DNA of 64,000 bases, from positions 11,478,839 through 11,542,838 of the forward strand of contig NW_023998415.1 of NCBI RefSeq assembly GCF_014805625.2, given 5' to 3'. Position numbers and translations under genes: made by a program. This DNA comes from Glossina fuscipes. Lineage: Eukaryota; Arthropoda; Insecta; Diptera; Glossinidae. The notes under the pieces were generated by a model. That model saw only the letters and a list, made by a program, of their open reading frames with translations. It was not told where the DNA came from and did not search any database. The number at the start of each line of letters is the position of its first letter. Position 1 is the first letter of the stretch. Shown here piece by piece: positions 48,832 through 62,938 of this stretch.

Positions 48832-51800
48832 TTTTTTCCGCTTGTTGTTATTGACTTTTTCACCATTCGCCGGTAACGTGTCATAGTGGTGTATTTGGTT
48901 TTCCCTTGCATTAGAATTTGGCCTCTTAGAGAATCGAGTAATTATCATGAAACGCAAAATCATGAAAAATGCCAGTTTCGTAACATATGTATTTTTCGTG
49001 AGAATTTCCATCGTTGCTGTGATACCAACCCATTGGTAGAAACTATAATTGTACGATCTCGACCTTTCAAAAAAAAAAAAAAAGAAGAAGAATATCATTA
49101 AATACATATTTCCTATATTACAATGCAAGACCACTCACTATACCCATAAAGTATGCATGCCAAAAATAAATGCGGCTATGAATTTTTCAGTTGTGAGAAG
49201 ATTCGTTATGAACCAAAATTGTGCTAGGGATAATTTCAAAAAGCAAATAAGCATTGAATAGTGCATGATGGATAATGACGTTTAAAAAGTATGCGCCGCA
49301 ACAAATTTTCTAAAGAACCTCTAATCACTTAGCACAAAATAATGCAATTATGTGTGCAAAATATTTTTGGTACGCCACTGTAATAATTCTTTCGGCACGA
49401 ATATGATTCATTAGGAGCTTTATTGTTCGATTGACTTCTTGCGTAAACCGTGACTTGTAAAAAAAAATAAAACTAAAGTAAAGCTAAATTAATATGAAGC
49501 GAAAATGTTGGTAATCCTAATGAGAATGATCTCAAATTGAACAAAATTCAGTTTTTCCCATCTTGGCCACTTAGCAGCATCAAGACTTATAGAAAAATAA
49601 AAATATTTGAAGCATCAAGACTTATAGAAAAATAAAAATATAACGCATCGCCCTATAACGCATTTTCATTTAAGATGGCTTCGTATAAAAGGGCGAAAAA
49701 ATTATGACAATGTCCCGGGAACAAGTTAAGGGCCCATACATTTGTATAATCTAAACGACTTGTACACCACACTATTTATATGACACGGAACGAGTAAACC
49801 GTGTTATAAAAATGCCCATTGTATAATGGTTGCCAGTAGCCGAGAGCATAGAGGAGGCGATATCAGCGATGTTCCCTAAACGCATATAACAGCTAATGGG
49901 GGACCGTATGGGCGAGCTAAACGCAGAAGTGTTTATAGTTGCGTAGAGTTACGTTAAAGACTTTAGAGTCTAAATTAAAGGGCCCCGGGTGTCAGGATGC
50001 TCACTCACCCAATTGCCACGGATGGTTAGAAAGGACCTCCTCTTCTTCTGAGGAAAACCTATGTGTGATAGCGTTGCAAAAGCTTCGATGGCAACATCAA
50101 CGATTTCTTACTGCTGGATACGGACTCTTCGAGAGTCTTGTGATGACTGTGGTAACCTAAATCCGCAGGAGCTATAAATAATGCTGTACAGATACACCTC
50201 AGATATTCCTCAAAATGGATTTACTTGCCACACAGTCCAAATCGACCTGCTACTCAAGGGAAAATGGAGCTACTAACTTATAGGGATTTTTCCACTTACT
50301 AGGAGATACCTAATCACGCCAAAATTCACATTAAGCCGGTCTCACATCGGCTGTAAAATGAGTCGATTTGATAGTCAACGCATATTTTCGACTTTACTAT
50401 GCAAGTGACCCCTCATTTCAGTTCCACACATAGCTTAAGTAAGGGCCACGGAAGTATTGTAAGTTGAAGTGTAAGTTAAGCATAGTAAGGCGGGCGTAAG
50501 AAATAAGATTTCCAAGAGAAAAAGACTGATTTTAATTCATCTACAGACGACCTTCGATAAAATATGTAAGTGCTCAATTGCTTCCTATTAGTGGTAATCG
50601 TTGAGGTCAGAGATACAGATTATAAACGAGTTTTGTAAGCACCGACACAATTATTAATAAAATAGTTATCCTAAGCATCGATCTATGCGTACAACAATAC
50701 CAAAAATTTGTAGAGCTTACCACCGCATTTTTGTTTCTCATATGTTGTTCATTTCATTGGCACGTTTAAAAATATTGTGATGGTTTATCCGTCGTAGCAC
50801 AAATGAAATTAATTCTTAAGAAAAGTCCTCGTTTAAGTTTTAAGGGCTTAAACATGTTTCTATCAATTATTTTTGATACTGAAAACTAAATTTTAACGAG
50901 TTTCAGAAGATAGCCGTTAAAATCATTTGTTTCAGTTTTTAGCTTAGAAAAGTCGCAGAAATTCTACAGGGATAGCATATATTTTTTTTTTTTTTTATCA
51001 ATGAAAAAGGCTTGTTTTAAATCTAAGAAAACTAATTTGTAAACAAACCCGATAAGTTTTTTCCTTGACTTTGCTCACTATTGAAATGAAGGATGGACTT
51101 GAAGCGCTTTTATTTACAATGGTACAAATATTCTAAAATAATTAGCTAATAACCAAAATAAAAATAACGTAGAAGACACGCCTAGCAGTAAGAGCAATTT
51201 TCAAACAATCTTCCCATTGATATTGACAGTACTGGGTAATGAAGATCTCCTCTATATAACAACTGGAGTTATCTTCTACTGTTATTACCGCAAATTTGGC
51301 ACGATTTTCATTTCATTCATTTTAATATAAATAAAAAACAACCTTTAAAACATTATTGTTCATATTTAACAATCAAAAATTATTATTGCATCTTTCTGAA
51401 AACACTTAAATCGCTATTAAATCTATTTTGATGGTGAGGTCGCTTTAACGTTGTCTTAGGTTTGTTCAATTGAGCAAATAAGACAAAATATAGCGAAATT
51501 TTAAGCGCATATACGTAAGTAAATAAACACATAAGCACACACATGCACGCATATCTCTTCGAGAGGAGAGAGAGGGAACCTTGAATTCCTAACTCATTAA
51601 TACTCTCACTATTTAAATTTATTTTTCTACGAATAAACACACCTAACCAACAGTAAGCATAAATACGGGCGCACACATGCAAATCCACAAAAACACACAC
51701 AATGAAACGATGGTTTTGTGAGGAAACTAACCAAAAACAGTGGAGAAAAGTATGTTTTCCACACAATAAAATACTTTTTCAACCGCATATAAATTAAAAA

Positions 51801-51946
51801 ACATTTACACAATGGATGAATACTGAAAAATGCACAAATGTACACACAAATCTATGCACTATGCCATATATGCAGCAAGCGTATACATCAGCAACAAAGC
51901 GTTAGAAACGGTACGGTCGAGCGAAGGAAAATTAGAGAAAAAATAT

Positions 51947-51982
<36 letters not shown>

Positions 51983-52441
51983 GAAATAAAAAAAAATTTC
52001 TAGATTGTAATTAAAAATGCTCATGCATACGCTGTCATTATACGTTCAATAAAATACCGTAATTTTTCCATATGAAATCAACGGATAAACCCAGCTAGTA
52101 TGTATATACAAACGGAAATCATTCGCACACAAACATAAACTTCACCGTATGATGAAGCGAATGTGTATGGTTTTAAAAAGCACAACATCGGTAAAAAAAG
52201 GCAAAAAAAAAAAAAAAGAAGAAAAATAATAATAATAGTTACCCGTCCTTTTATGTTTAACCCGTAGAAGTACATACACAGGATATTAAGGATGATGATT
52301 ATGCAGCACTGCTATGCATTTATACAGAATACGGAATATATTTTCTGTAAAATTAGCCACGGATGTTGATAGAAACGTAACACATTTTCAACAATCATAC
52401 TAAACACACGTAGCAACTAGGGCAACAGCATGCATGTGCAC

Positions 52442-52478
<37 letters not shown>

Positions 52479-53413
52479 TATGTATGTTGGCAATTGTGTG
52501 AGCGGTAATACAACTCTCATGTAAACCTATTAAAAACTATTGAAAGGTAACCAAATGCCCAAAGCTGATAGTTTTAATGCATGCGTGCTTCTGCCATAGT
52601 AAAAGTGTTTAGGTACATCTCTTAGCATTATCAAAAAAAAAAAAAAAAAAAGAAAACGAACAAAACTAAATTTGGCTTGCACCGAAACGACTAACACTCA
52701 CTCGTCATCAGTTGTAATTCATACAATAGAACCCCTAAAGCTTCTCCCTCTGTGATTACAATATCCCATATAAGGTGGAATGACGTATTGAACACATAAC
52801 ATACACTGTTCCTATGTTCATAATACATACAATCGGCAAGTAACTTATTTAACATATCACCATAACATAATAATATAATATACCAAGCGGTTACCACACT
52901 TAACAGAATAAAATAACCGCAACATAATAATAGACTTTTCTATTTATAAATTAGTAGATCTACGAAAAACTAAGATACAGTGCCAGAAGTACAGTCAAGT
53001 TATAATAAGAAAAAAAGCTATGACTTGCGTACTATGCGTACCAGATTTTAGTCTAAGCAAATTAAAGCAAATTCTCCTTACGATAATTTCATATTTTAAT
53101 GCGATCATCGAAATGATTGGTTTTAATAATAAACGATAATCATAAACCTTCAGTTTGTGTCATCCGATCATCGAAAAGATTGACAGAAAGATAACCAATT
53201 GACCAACTTACCAACTAATATGCCTATGCCTATAGGTAAGAAATTGTTTTATAATTTTTGTATAATAATTTGAGGGAAAAGACATTAGAGAGGTTCAATG
53301 TAAAGCAAACTTTTTGTCTTTTTAACTCAAACACGTGACCAAAATTTTTAAATTATATTTAGGAATGATCTCAGTTCATTTTCATACATTTCCTTAAAAT
53401 CCAGTTAAATTAG

Positions 53414-53453
<40 letters not shown>

Positions 53454-53751
53454 AGTCTCACGCAGATATCCCAAATTTAATAGTCTCTTTACCAAGTCAA
53501 CGCTTCATATAGATGTTAACTTAAGTTCAATTTTCAAGTTTCATAGAAATTAATATGTAGAGAGGTTAATTAGCAGAGAGAGAGAGAGAGAGATCTCGTT
53601 GCTTAAGACGGAATAATAAAGTAACTGCATCTATTGCCGGCGGCTGCATAAAAAATTGTTAACAACTGTCAACGCCATATGGCAAGAGAACTTGAACTAA
53701 CTGTGAACTGCAAAAGTGTTATAAAACACTACCGGCAATCTTGCTGTATAC
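48832..53751. other. Intergenic DNA, one GC-richer patch
   Basis: A patch at about 49800-50230 is visibly richer in GC than its surroundings and contains a 73-codon plus-strand frame (49939-50160) that I do not recognise. The 127-codon minus-strand frame at 51383-51766 is Cys/Phe/Tyr-rich, has CA-repeat-like composition and is not credited. A 31-A run lies at 51951-51981. Confidence 0.4.
49576..49641. repeat. 35-bp direct tandem duplication
   Basis: AGCATCAAGACTTATAGAAA plus AATAAAAATAT occurs at 49576 and again at 49611, identical over at least 31 bp. A smaller duplication (ATAACGCAT twice) follows immediately. Confidence 0.85.
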
Positions 53752-54021
53752 CTGCCATTCGCGGTGGTGGTCCTTGCGCATTATACATTTAGCTGTAGCC
53801 AGTTTTCCGCTACGATATATGCCATTTACGTCAACGACTAATGATTCATAAGTTCCTTTCTGACGACCCAAACAGTCACACCTAACGATTAAACTAATTA
53901 TTGTACCATACGCTTCCATACACACAAGCGTGCACACCTTTATGTTTTCATTGAGCTTTGTAAACACTTTGGGAATTTTAAATGAATTGCCAGTTGATGC
54001 TCTCTTCGCTTGTAACGCGTA
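53752..54021 (-). CDS. Possible internal coding exon of an unidentified gene
   Basis: On the minus strand a pyrimidine-rich stretch ending TCAACCAAG precedes an open frame of exactly 270 nt (90 codons, phase 0/0). It ends CGCGAATGGCAG followed by a GTATAC donor-like site. The peptide starts YALQAKRASTGNSFK, contains VCTLVCMEAYGTIISLIV and RCDCLGRQKGTYESL, and ends RKDHHREWQ. If not spliced, the frame would run 10 more codons to TAA at 53719. GC content is clearly above the flanks and the residue mix is protein-like. I do not recognise a family. No partner exon was found, and chance or a decayed transposon are real alternatives. Confidence 0.3.
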
Positions 54022-54365
54022 CTTGGTTGAAATAAGAGATTTTTAGCAAAAAAAAAAAAAAAAAAAAATACAAAAAAAAATACAAAAAATGTAAATGAAA
54101 TTAAAGAGAAAACTTTATAATATTTCCATCTATCTCTTTTGTAGTTCTAAGCATAACCTAGAAACGGAAACAACACGAACATTTCCAGTGTAGAGGCTCC
54201 TTTTAAAACATAGCGACATTATAAAATATATACGAGATTAGAGTACCGAAAATATTGTAACAATTATACCACGCTTTCAAGGATGCAATTTTTAATCGAA
54301 CCGTGTAATAATAATTAACTTCATTTTAGTTGCAATATTCAAAACTGGTTTTGGTAACATGGTTT

Positions 54366-54396
<31 letters not shown>

Positions 54397-56164
54397 AAGC
54401 AACGAATTATAAATATCCAATAAATCAATATACATTTTTAGTAATTCATAAGACGCACTTGTTTAGTTTCATTTAAAAAAGTGAATTTTTATCTTTTCAA
54501 TCGAATTTCGAGAAAAAACTAGAAGTCAAATGAAGTTAACTCAGGCGATTGTCAAGAAGATCTCTAATTATCAATATAGGACTTTTGAGCACTCATTATT
54601 ATTGACTTTGTCAAACTGTAAAACGTTCATCGTATTTAATACTTTCTCTACCTTCTCTCAACAATTCATTTCACTCGTGCATCGTTACCCAATGCGCAGC
54701 TCGACCATTCATACCTTCAAAGTGAAATTTGATACAAGTTTTTTACTGCAATTTTTCACTTGTTGTAAAAATTGAAAAATACATTTTTTTTTTTTTTTTT
54801 AAATAAAAGTGAAGAAGAATGAGTTGGTAGCAAAATTTACGTTACATCGCTGCCAAACTTAGAGCAAAAATATACCCATTCGAATAAGCCGGCGTGATTA
54901 CGTTTTCTATTACTTCTCTATTACAGTTGTAACTCATTGGAACTCATTATAGGTTGGACATGAGCAGCAATATACTATAAACTTCCGCTACCGGCTTACT
55001 AATGAATCGAGTAATATCCTTCAAATATTATGACTAAGGAACTTTTAAAAGTTATAATTGAAACGATGAAAACGGATTGAACGAAATAAATCAAGTCCGA
55101 ATACTATTCTTAAGCATATCATTGGAAGCCGGACTATCTAAATTTACGATTATTCATTTATTTCACATATCGCCTTTTTAATAGTCGAGTATCTACCAGG
55201 CTACTACTATCAGGCTAAAGGTAAATACTATCAGCCCTTCTCATCATACAAATACTGTTCAGCATGAAGAAAACTAGTTTCGTATGAATGTCACTTGAAA
55301 CATTAAACGTTCGTGTAACAAATATGACCAGAGTATCGCAATGATATAAATTTCAGTGTAAAAATGAAAGATGTCTGTACTGCATCTTCGCGCAAAGTAC
55401 CTTTGACGCATATGCACGCTTCAGATGTAATATAAATGCGTGCATTTTACTTTCATACCTAACCTACAGTTAAATAAACTTTGAATGCATTACGGATATC
55501 GACGAAATTTTAGCTTCGCTTATTGCGCAACAATGCATTGACATCTAGGCCAATGGAACAATGGCTGCAAACTTTATTTATCTTATTTTTCGCAAAGACT
55601 TTTGCCTAAAAAGTAATTTAATAAAAATTTATTATAATATGACATGAGGGTATGTTATGATTTTCTATCTTTATGCAAGTCAGGCGTTGAAGATAGTATT
55701 TGCGTAAATTTGCGAAAATTTATTAAAGTCAAAGCTTAGGAAATGATAAGGAAAACTATCAACAATGATTAATAAATGGTCCATGAATAGTTGCAATAAA
55801 TATGAAATAATAAGATACGTTTTTCTAACAATGTCAACTATACCTGCTTTAAACACGTTTAATCAACCTTCCCGTCAATGCAGTTACTATGCAATGCATA
55901 ACAAATGAATTAATTTGTATGTTTATAATAAATTAGTTTAATCATAATATTCAATAATTATTTTTATTAAAACTACATAATATGCACAATACAAACAAGA
56001 TGCAATGGCTTGTGCATACGAACGTAATTACAACACCATGACCTTCGATGCATTTACATGAGCATGATCACGAACAATGGTATATTTTTTCCATTTCCAA
56101 CTTATTTGTGTGTGTGCTTGTGTGTGTGTGTGTGTGTGTGTGTGTTTGTGTTTTTTTTTTTTTT
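54022..56164. other. Intergenic DNA, no gene seen
   Basis: Poly-A runs lie at 54050-54068 and 54372-54394, a T run at about 54785-54800 and a GT repeat at about 56107-56145. The 54530-54775 frame is short and unrecognised. Confidence 0.45.
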
Positions 56165-56720
56165 TATTCCTGTTTACTGCCGAAAGAAATGGGTCTATTG
56201 AATTTGTCAAAACATTTGTAAAGCCGAGAAGCGAAATCTTAAAGCCTCGAACAGGTATGTATATTGATCAATATGATATGCTAAATCGATTTAGACTTGT
56301 CTCTCCGTCTGTCTGTAAATCAATTTATGTGTCTGTACATTTTCCTGATCGCAAAAAATTGAGATATAGCATTGCTTGAAATTTGGGTTGAATATTGCAG
56401 GTTCTTGGATGCAAGTTGGAATTGAATTTGAGCCAAAGCGATAAAAGGATCTGACGTAGCGCAACACAACGGAAACTGGGAATACTTGGGCTTGTGGTGT
56501 ATGGTATAGTATTTACTGAAAAAGAACAACAGATAAACATTTTATTATATATTGTGTAGGTGAAGCAGGTCATCGGTACGAACTGATAAAATCGGTTCAG
56601 CCCTTTCAGTGTTATAGAGTATCGAAATTTCTCTTTGTTAATTGGTTTTTTCTTTTTTTTTTTTGTGTCACGTAAAGTTTGGTAGGTATACAAGATTCCG
56701 CTATAATCAAACATAATTTT
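56165..56720 (+). repeat. Dispersed repeat family B, degraded copy
   Basis: Weakly collinear with the others: GAATTTGTCAAAACATTTGT, then GATATGCTAAATCGATTTAG, GTCTCTCCGTCTGTCTG, ATTTTCCTGATCGCAAAAAA and TTATAGAGTATCGAAATTTC. Both flanks are long T-rich tracts. Open frames on both strands here (56077-56379, 56320-56714) are by-products. Confidence 0.45.
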
Positions 56721-57040
56721 CTGGTTTTTTTATTTTTTATTTTTTATTTTTTTTTTTTTTTTTTAATATATTCAAACTACATGTAAGCACGTAATTATTA
56801 TTTTAATGACATCCTAAATAAAATACTTCAAACATATATTGAACACTGTACGAGCATACAAATACGAATATAAATGAATCAATGCGGGTGTGTGTGTGTG
56901 TGTGTACGCGCCCACATGTATTTGTGTTTGTATATGCCAGAAACAAGAGCGTAAATTTATATAGATGTGAACGTGTAATTTCCACGTGATTATGATTTCC
57001 TGGATGCGTGCTTCTGTAGATTAAAAACACAAATCCATAC

Positions 57041-57078
<38 letters not shown>

Positions 57079-58691
57079 TCATTGTTAACTTTCGAGAAGA
57101 ATGTATATATGTTTTATATAAAAGACCAATAATCATTGTCACGGTAATTATTATATCATTCATGTGAATTCAACATAGCTTACAAAAGAAAAATTTTAAT
57201 ACTCATAAGCAGAGCGATAATAGTCATCTGCATGAACTTCGACAATTCATTGCATTGAACTGAGCTTGGCGAACAAAGACAAGCTCTTAGTAATAATTGC
57301 AGAGTCATATATAGCTTCTTCTCATATCAATGCATACGAGAATGCTCTTCAATTTTTGCATTAACGAATGCAAAGTTATTTTATATTTTCACAGTTTTTC
57401 AATTTATTAGAAACTGTTCAGTTTTGCACAAAAGAGTGCATCAAGTGAAAGTTAACGAGAAACGAAAATAGAAATCGAAATATGCATAATTCCGTTTAAG
57501 AAAAGGGTTGTTTGAGAAAAAAAATTGTCATTTTTTTAAAGGAGCTCTAGAGAAAAAGTTTTCATGATATAAAAGTAACGGATGCCAAAGTTTTACACAC
57601 ATTAAAGTGTAAGTGTGCTGCTGATCTTTTGCATTTTTGCTTGAATAAAAATTTCAATCTTTTCAATGCTAAGCTTTATATGTAGTAATGTCACAGAAAT
57701 TCTAACTTAAATGTCTGGTGAGAATGGTATTTACTTCATCATTATTGGAGTTCGGAGCTCTTTGAACCACACGACGTACCAGTAAATTATAATCGGCGCG
57801 AATCAAAGTCCAAAGTCAACAATTAATGCATAATACGATTAAAGCAATTATCTATTACAATTTATCAATGAACATTTTTTGGATAAACAGGCGGAGAATA
57901 AGAGAATAATTCGTAGTTCCTTAGGTAAAGTAAGTTCTATGAACTGTGCTCTGAGCAATTGTGATCAAAAATGACTTTTCAAAAATTAAACTATATATCC
58001 AGACAATGAATATTTAAGCACACCTTGAATGGTTTAAAATGGAAATCTTTTTGCTGAAATCTCTTGCGTATGTCACTCTTGAATGGGCAAAAGAACATTT
58101 GAGAAAGTTTTTAGCATACGGCGATATATGAATACAATATCGATTCCTATCGTGACATGAGACATAAAAGCTACGCCTTACGTCAAACACAAACGTAACG
58201 ATCTTATTCACAAAGAGCCTAAGTCTATGACCATTACCTCAGCCATCAAACATAAATATACTTCCATACAATAAGGCATCTGAGACATAGTGGCAGCTTG
58301 GGCTACTTTATATCTTACATATTGAGACAATACAGTCATCGTAGAGTAAGACAAACTCTTGAATAAATATTCTCAATATGTGTATGAATAATCAATCAAG
58401 TCTCCTTTCAATAATAATACCCAGTATTCCATTCGAATTCTCATATAACCGAGATCGATAATATTAAATCGCACAATTTTCAATTTCGAGATTAAACATT
58501 ATAATGTAAATTTCGACAGTAAAGAATGAAGATCTCATCCAAGACTCAATTCGGTCTAAATTACTTCGTTTTGCAGAATTTTTTCCGTATATATAACTAC
58601 CAAATTAATTTTTTTATTAAACTATATTCCTCAGCTAATTTATACTATTTTAATACCAAACGTGGTTATTACTGAATTTAAAGGATATAAA
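56721..58691. other. Intergenic DNA, no gene seen
   Basis: A T-rich block (56725-56765), a GT repeat (56888-56905) and a TA tract (57047-57074) are the only distinctive features. No transposon motif is recognised between these and the mariner remnant. Confidence 0.45.
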
Positions 58692-59195
58692 AAGTGTACG
58701 TTGGGTTAGTAGCCATGGATTAGTGCAGGAGACCCATCCATATCGAAGCGGAATATTCATGGCATAAAATGTACAGTGAGGTGAGCAAGGGTGAATGAAA
58801 CTGTTACTGCAGATGTTTGCCGACGTCATTTGAACAAGTTGAACGATGTATTGTTGCAAAAAAGGCAAGCAATAGCCCGTAATAGAAGCAAAAATCATCC
58901 ACTTGCATGATAAGATTTGGCCACATCTTGTAAGAGTTGTGAAGTATGCATTAGTGCAACTCGAATGGTAAGTTCTGCGCTACCAAGCGTGCGCACCAAA
59001 TAATACGCCTTCTGATTACAGTTTGTTCAGATCGATGCAGCATGGTTTGGCTGACGAGCGGTTTCGACATACTGAAGAAATGGAAAAACGGATCGATGCC
59101 TAACCAATATCATTCTTTCGAAACGGTATCGCCACGTTATCGGCAAGATGAGAAGGAGTTGCACAAAATGATGAAAAAATATTTTGATTAATATA
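58692..59195 (+). pseudogene. mariner transposase C-terminal remnant with internal deletion
   Basis: Translation in shifting frames gives AGDPSISKRNIHGIKCTV, then NETVTADVCRRHLNKLNDV, LLQKRQAIARN, HLHD...PHLVRVVKYALVQLEW, TPSDYSLFRSMQHGLADERF and FFRNGIATLSARxEGVAQND, ending at a stop at about 59190. This is the mariner D,D34D catalytic core: the HD and SDY aspartates are visible. The segment expected between KCTV and NETVT, carrying the WWD block with the first catalytic Asp, is missing. Stops (for example in place of the last Trp) and frameshifts make it non-functional. Opposite-strand frames here are by-products. Confidence 0.85.
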
Positions 59196-62170
59196 CATTG
59201 TACTAATGTGTCTGAATAAATGACTTTTTCGTGTGAAATAATGATCCAAATGCGTGGAAGCACCTAATATTTTTGTACATGTAAATATCTTTTAATACAT
59301 GCAGAATGCCTAACGGTATTGCAACGTTTTATCTACAACTGGGATTTAGCTCAGGCTTGTCCAGCGGTCCCTTCCTAGAGATTTATTGTGCAAATTAAAG
59401 GAACTTTCGTGCATTTGTGTAAAATTATATACACATTTGAGGGAATTTGAGAGGAATATATAGAATGGCGATATTTGCAGAGTTACTTAATAGGAAAAGA
59501 GAAGCCAACATGTATTTTGTGGGCAGCCTCAATTTTAACCGTAGAAATGTGAATCGCGCGTAACCGAATTATGAAAATGAAATTGTCGCGTATGATCTGT
59601 TAGTTTGACGGAGAATGATCGTTGTTTGCCCGCTACTTTTATAGCCTTTGGCTGTCACACCAACACGTTGATACCTCGAGGTGTGAGGTGTGGTACGAGG
59701 TATGTTTACTTACTCTACCACTTACATGCTAATGCTTACTTGAGAGAGTAACTTACGGAAAACTATTTTAATAGTTATAAGTTAAAGCTGCAATGAGACA
59801 TTATGCAGAGTTGCATTGTAATTTCACTCAGAAATATATCGAGTAAAAGTTAACAAGACTAGAAATTCAAATGCAAGATTTTACAATCTAAGCAACCAAG
59901 GTAAATACAAATATTATATTTAAATGTGACCATCAATGTCTTTCGATTTCGTCGAGGGCAAGAAAGGCTGCCTCTGTACCGTACAAAGGGAGTGGGCTTT
60001 GTGCAATGTCTTAAGTATGCAAAAAGCTGTCTCTGTAGGAACTACTCAGAACAATACTGTAGCGATAATGTGGTAAAAATTAAAAAGAAACAGCGCACCG
60101 AACTTTCTTTCTTTTATCTGTATTACGGTGGCCACGTAGATAAGTCGAATAAAGTTAACAAAACGAATGCGATCTGAAGATGTCCTAGATGAGAGAAAAC
60201 ATGTTTCAGTTTAGACGGTATTTCCGAATGAGCGACATGAAATCTAGTTTTGGGGGATCGGTCGTCTCAGCTTATGTGCTAACCCCAAATATTAGGACTT
60301 AAGAATAGAGGAAGAGACGTCCCATTCCATTCCTAAATGGGTGCTTCAAATAATAAGTTAATTGGGCCCTACATCTGGCAATGGCAATTAACACAATAGC
60401 TAGCACCAGCAACTTACAGACAGCAAGCTTAAAATAAGTATCGCAATTACAGAGAGGAGAGAAAAATCGTGATTAGCAAATTTGGACATCGGTTAGTAAA
60501 ATCCAAGTGCGAAGGGTTATGGTATACAAGAGCGAATTGTACAGGAGAGACTAATATATATATATATATATTAATAATATATTCTTGCGTTAAAACCTGT
60601 TTTCAACTCAACCATGTTTCCATAACCTGAGTTTAAAAGCATTACCTTGACTCATTGTCCATTAGTGTAAAGTATTTTGACATTAGGCGAGCACTTGAAG
60701 GAAATATGTTAAAGAGTATTTCTCCTTCTATTGCTTACTGTCATCAGCGCACTGGTTGGTCGCTGTTTGAATGAAATAAAATGTATATTTTGGATATGGA
60801 TGAAATATGGATTGAACACTAAGCTAGTAGTGTCATTAAAATAATTGTAATTTGTAAACTAATGATCGGAATTTCGCATTTGACTTAAAAAGTTGGTAAG
60901 ATCTCAAGACCATATTGATTCGTTATAAGTAGCGATCTCTAAATGTAATGCTAAGAATTTTCTAAATGTGACATGTTATTAGAGTCATAAGAATAAACAA
61001 CAAATAGCAAAAGTGGAAAGGAATTGGTAATCAATTTTTTTCATGTCGCTTTCTTTTCAAAGCAATACATTCCATAGGCAGTCGTTGTAAAAATGGTCCG
61101 ATCAAGTCCGTTTTGATCTTTGCTCAAAGCATGTCAGTGTGCCAAGTTTCATGTGAAAAAATCTGGAAAATTGCGAGATGTATATAGGCAAACATTGTTC
61201 ATTCGATCAAAGCAATGTTTTTAAGTCAAATTGATATAATAAGAGGTAAATCTACCGCAAATCTTTTTTGTGCGAATAACTTGATATGTCGTCCCACAAT
61301 TAACCTAAACTATGCATACAATAATGTATCGACTAATTAAGTAAATAGGAGAGAATGCATATAATTAAAATATTTTGATGAAAATGATATTTTCACTTGT
61401 TGTTCTTCGTCTTCTTCTTTATCGTTTCGGAGGTTTCGAGGTAACAATATAAATGAGTCAATTATTGCTGACATTTTCTTAACCAAATTTTTCAAAGAGA
61501 AAATTTTAAATCTCTGAAACACCAGTAATAACGTTTTTCTTTCCGGCATATCTATAGTAATTTGTCATGTTCCAACCCAGTAACCTTATTAAGTTAGTAT
61601 CTGAGTGAATGTGCTTGTATTAACTCTTAACCACAAACACGCACTTTTGCAGTTACATATATACAGTGCAAAACGATGACTGCACAACCTTTTCAATGTC
61701 AAGTTAAATGGTTAAAATCTTCCCGCTCCTTCTCTCTCTGTGTACATTCACACCCACTTATCACACAGAAAGCAAGAACCAAAGGAGAAAATTACAAAAA
61801 TAAATAAAAAAACAAAAAAAAAAAAAAAAAAGCTGAAAGAAAACGATGATTTTGCCTTAAATGCGAATTAATGTTTACTATACAAAACGCATAAGCAAAG
61901 GATACCGTAGAAAGTAAGAGCAACAATGCCAACAATATGATCTCATTGCCACTGGTTTTCACAAATCCTAACGTACAGGATGAAAAAAACAAATGTATAC
62001 GAATGAATAAATATGTAGTCACGAAGGGACGTAAAACTCTTTAATCTGTTATATTTTCTTGGTTTCTTGGTTGTTGTTATATGCACGTATAGAACACAAT
62101 CTATGTTAAATGCATATGTGGATATGTATTGTTTGTATAACGTACTCGCATACGTTGGGTGTGTCAATGT

Positions 62171-62217
<47 letters not shown>

Positions 62218-62902
62218 GGATAGTATGTGTGACAGGACTAAAGCTTAGTTGTCAAATATACCTTTTTGCTCTTTTTCTTTTTCTTCATCTTCATCTTCTA
62301 CTTTAACTTTATTACAATGTAATAATCAGCTGTAGCGAACAGTGGGTGTGGATATGTAGAATGATATGCAACAAAGAAAATTTATCACTTTTTTTTCTTT
62401 ACTCTTTTTTTTTTTTGTTTTTGCTGTGCAGACACAGACAGAGAACTTTCTTGTTATTTTTATATGCTTTCTTTTATTGTTGTTGTTCGTTGATATTTTT
62501 CACCCAGTTTTCCACCGATTCTTTGTAAACGCGTATCTGTTTATGCATGTGTTATCGTGATGATATTTGCTTTATTAAAGTCATGTTTTATGAAATTAAG
62601 CGTAAATGTAGTTTTATGCTTCATAAATTTAACAACATGTATGTATGAAATTCTTCTGGCAAAGGATTCCTCCGAGAGTCAACCTACAAAACATATACAA
62701 ACACATATGCACACACGTATACGGGCATAATAAAATATGGTGAGACTGAATTCCAAGCTTTAAATACTTTCATGTGTATTCGAACTTCAAAACTGATAAT
62801 AAGCAAAAGTTGATGTTGTTTTCTTTATATTTTTCTTTTCTACTTCCTTCTTCTTTTTCATACTCAAATTGACAGACAAAGAAGAATCTAAACTTAAATT
62901 AA

Positions 62903-62938
<36 letters not shown>

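Noticed and set aside
51383..51845. Minus-strand frames of 127 and 72 aa, the longest outside Toll-6
   Set aside because: Two overlapping frames of the same Cys/Phe/Tyr-rich, CA-influenced DNA; no domain, no splice or promoter support.
59027..59263. 78-codon minus-strand frame
   Set aside because: Antisense of the mariner C-terminal remnant.
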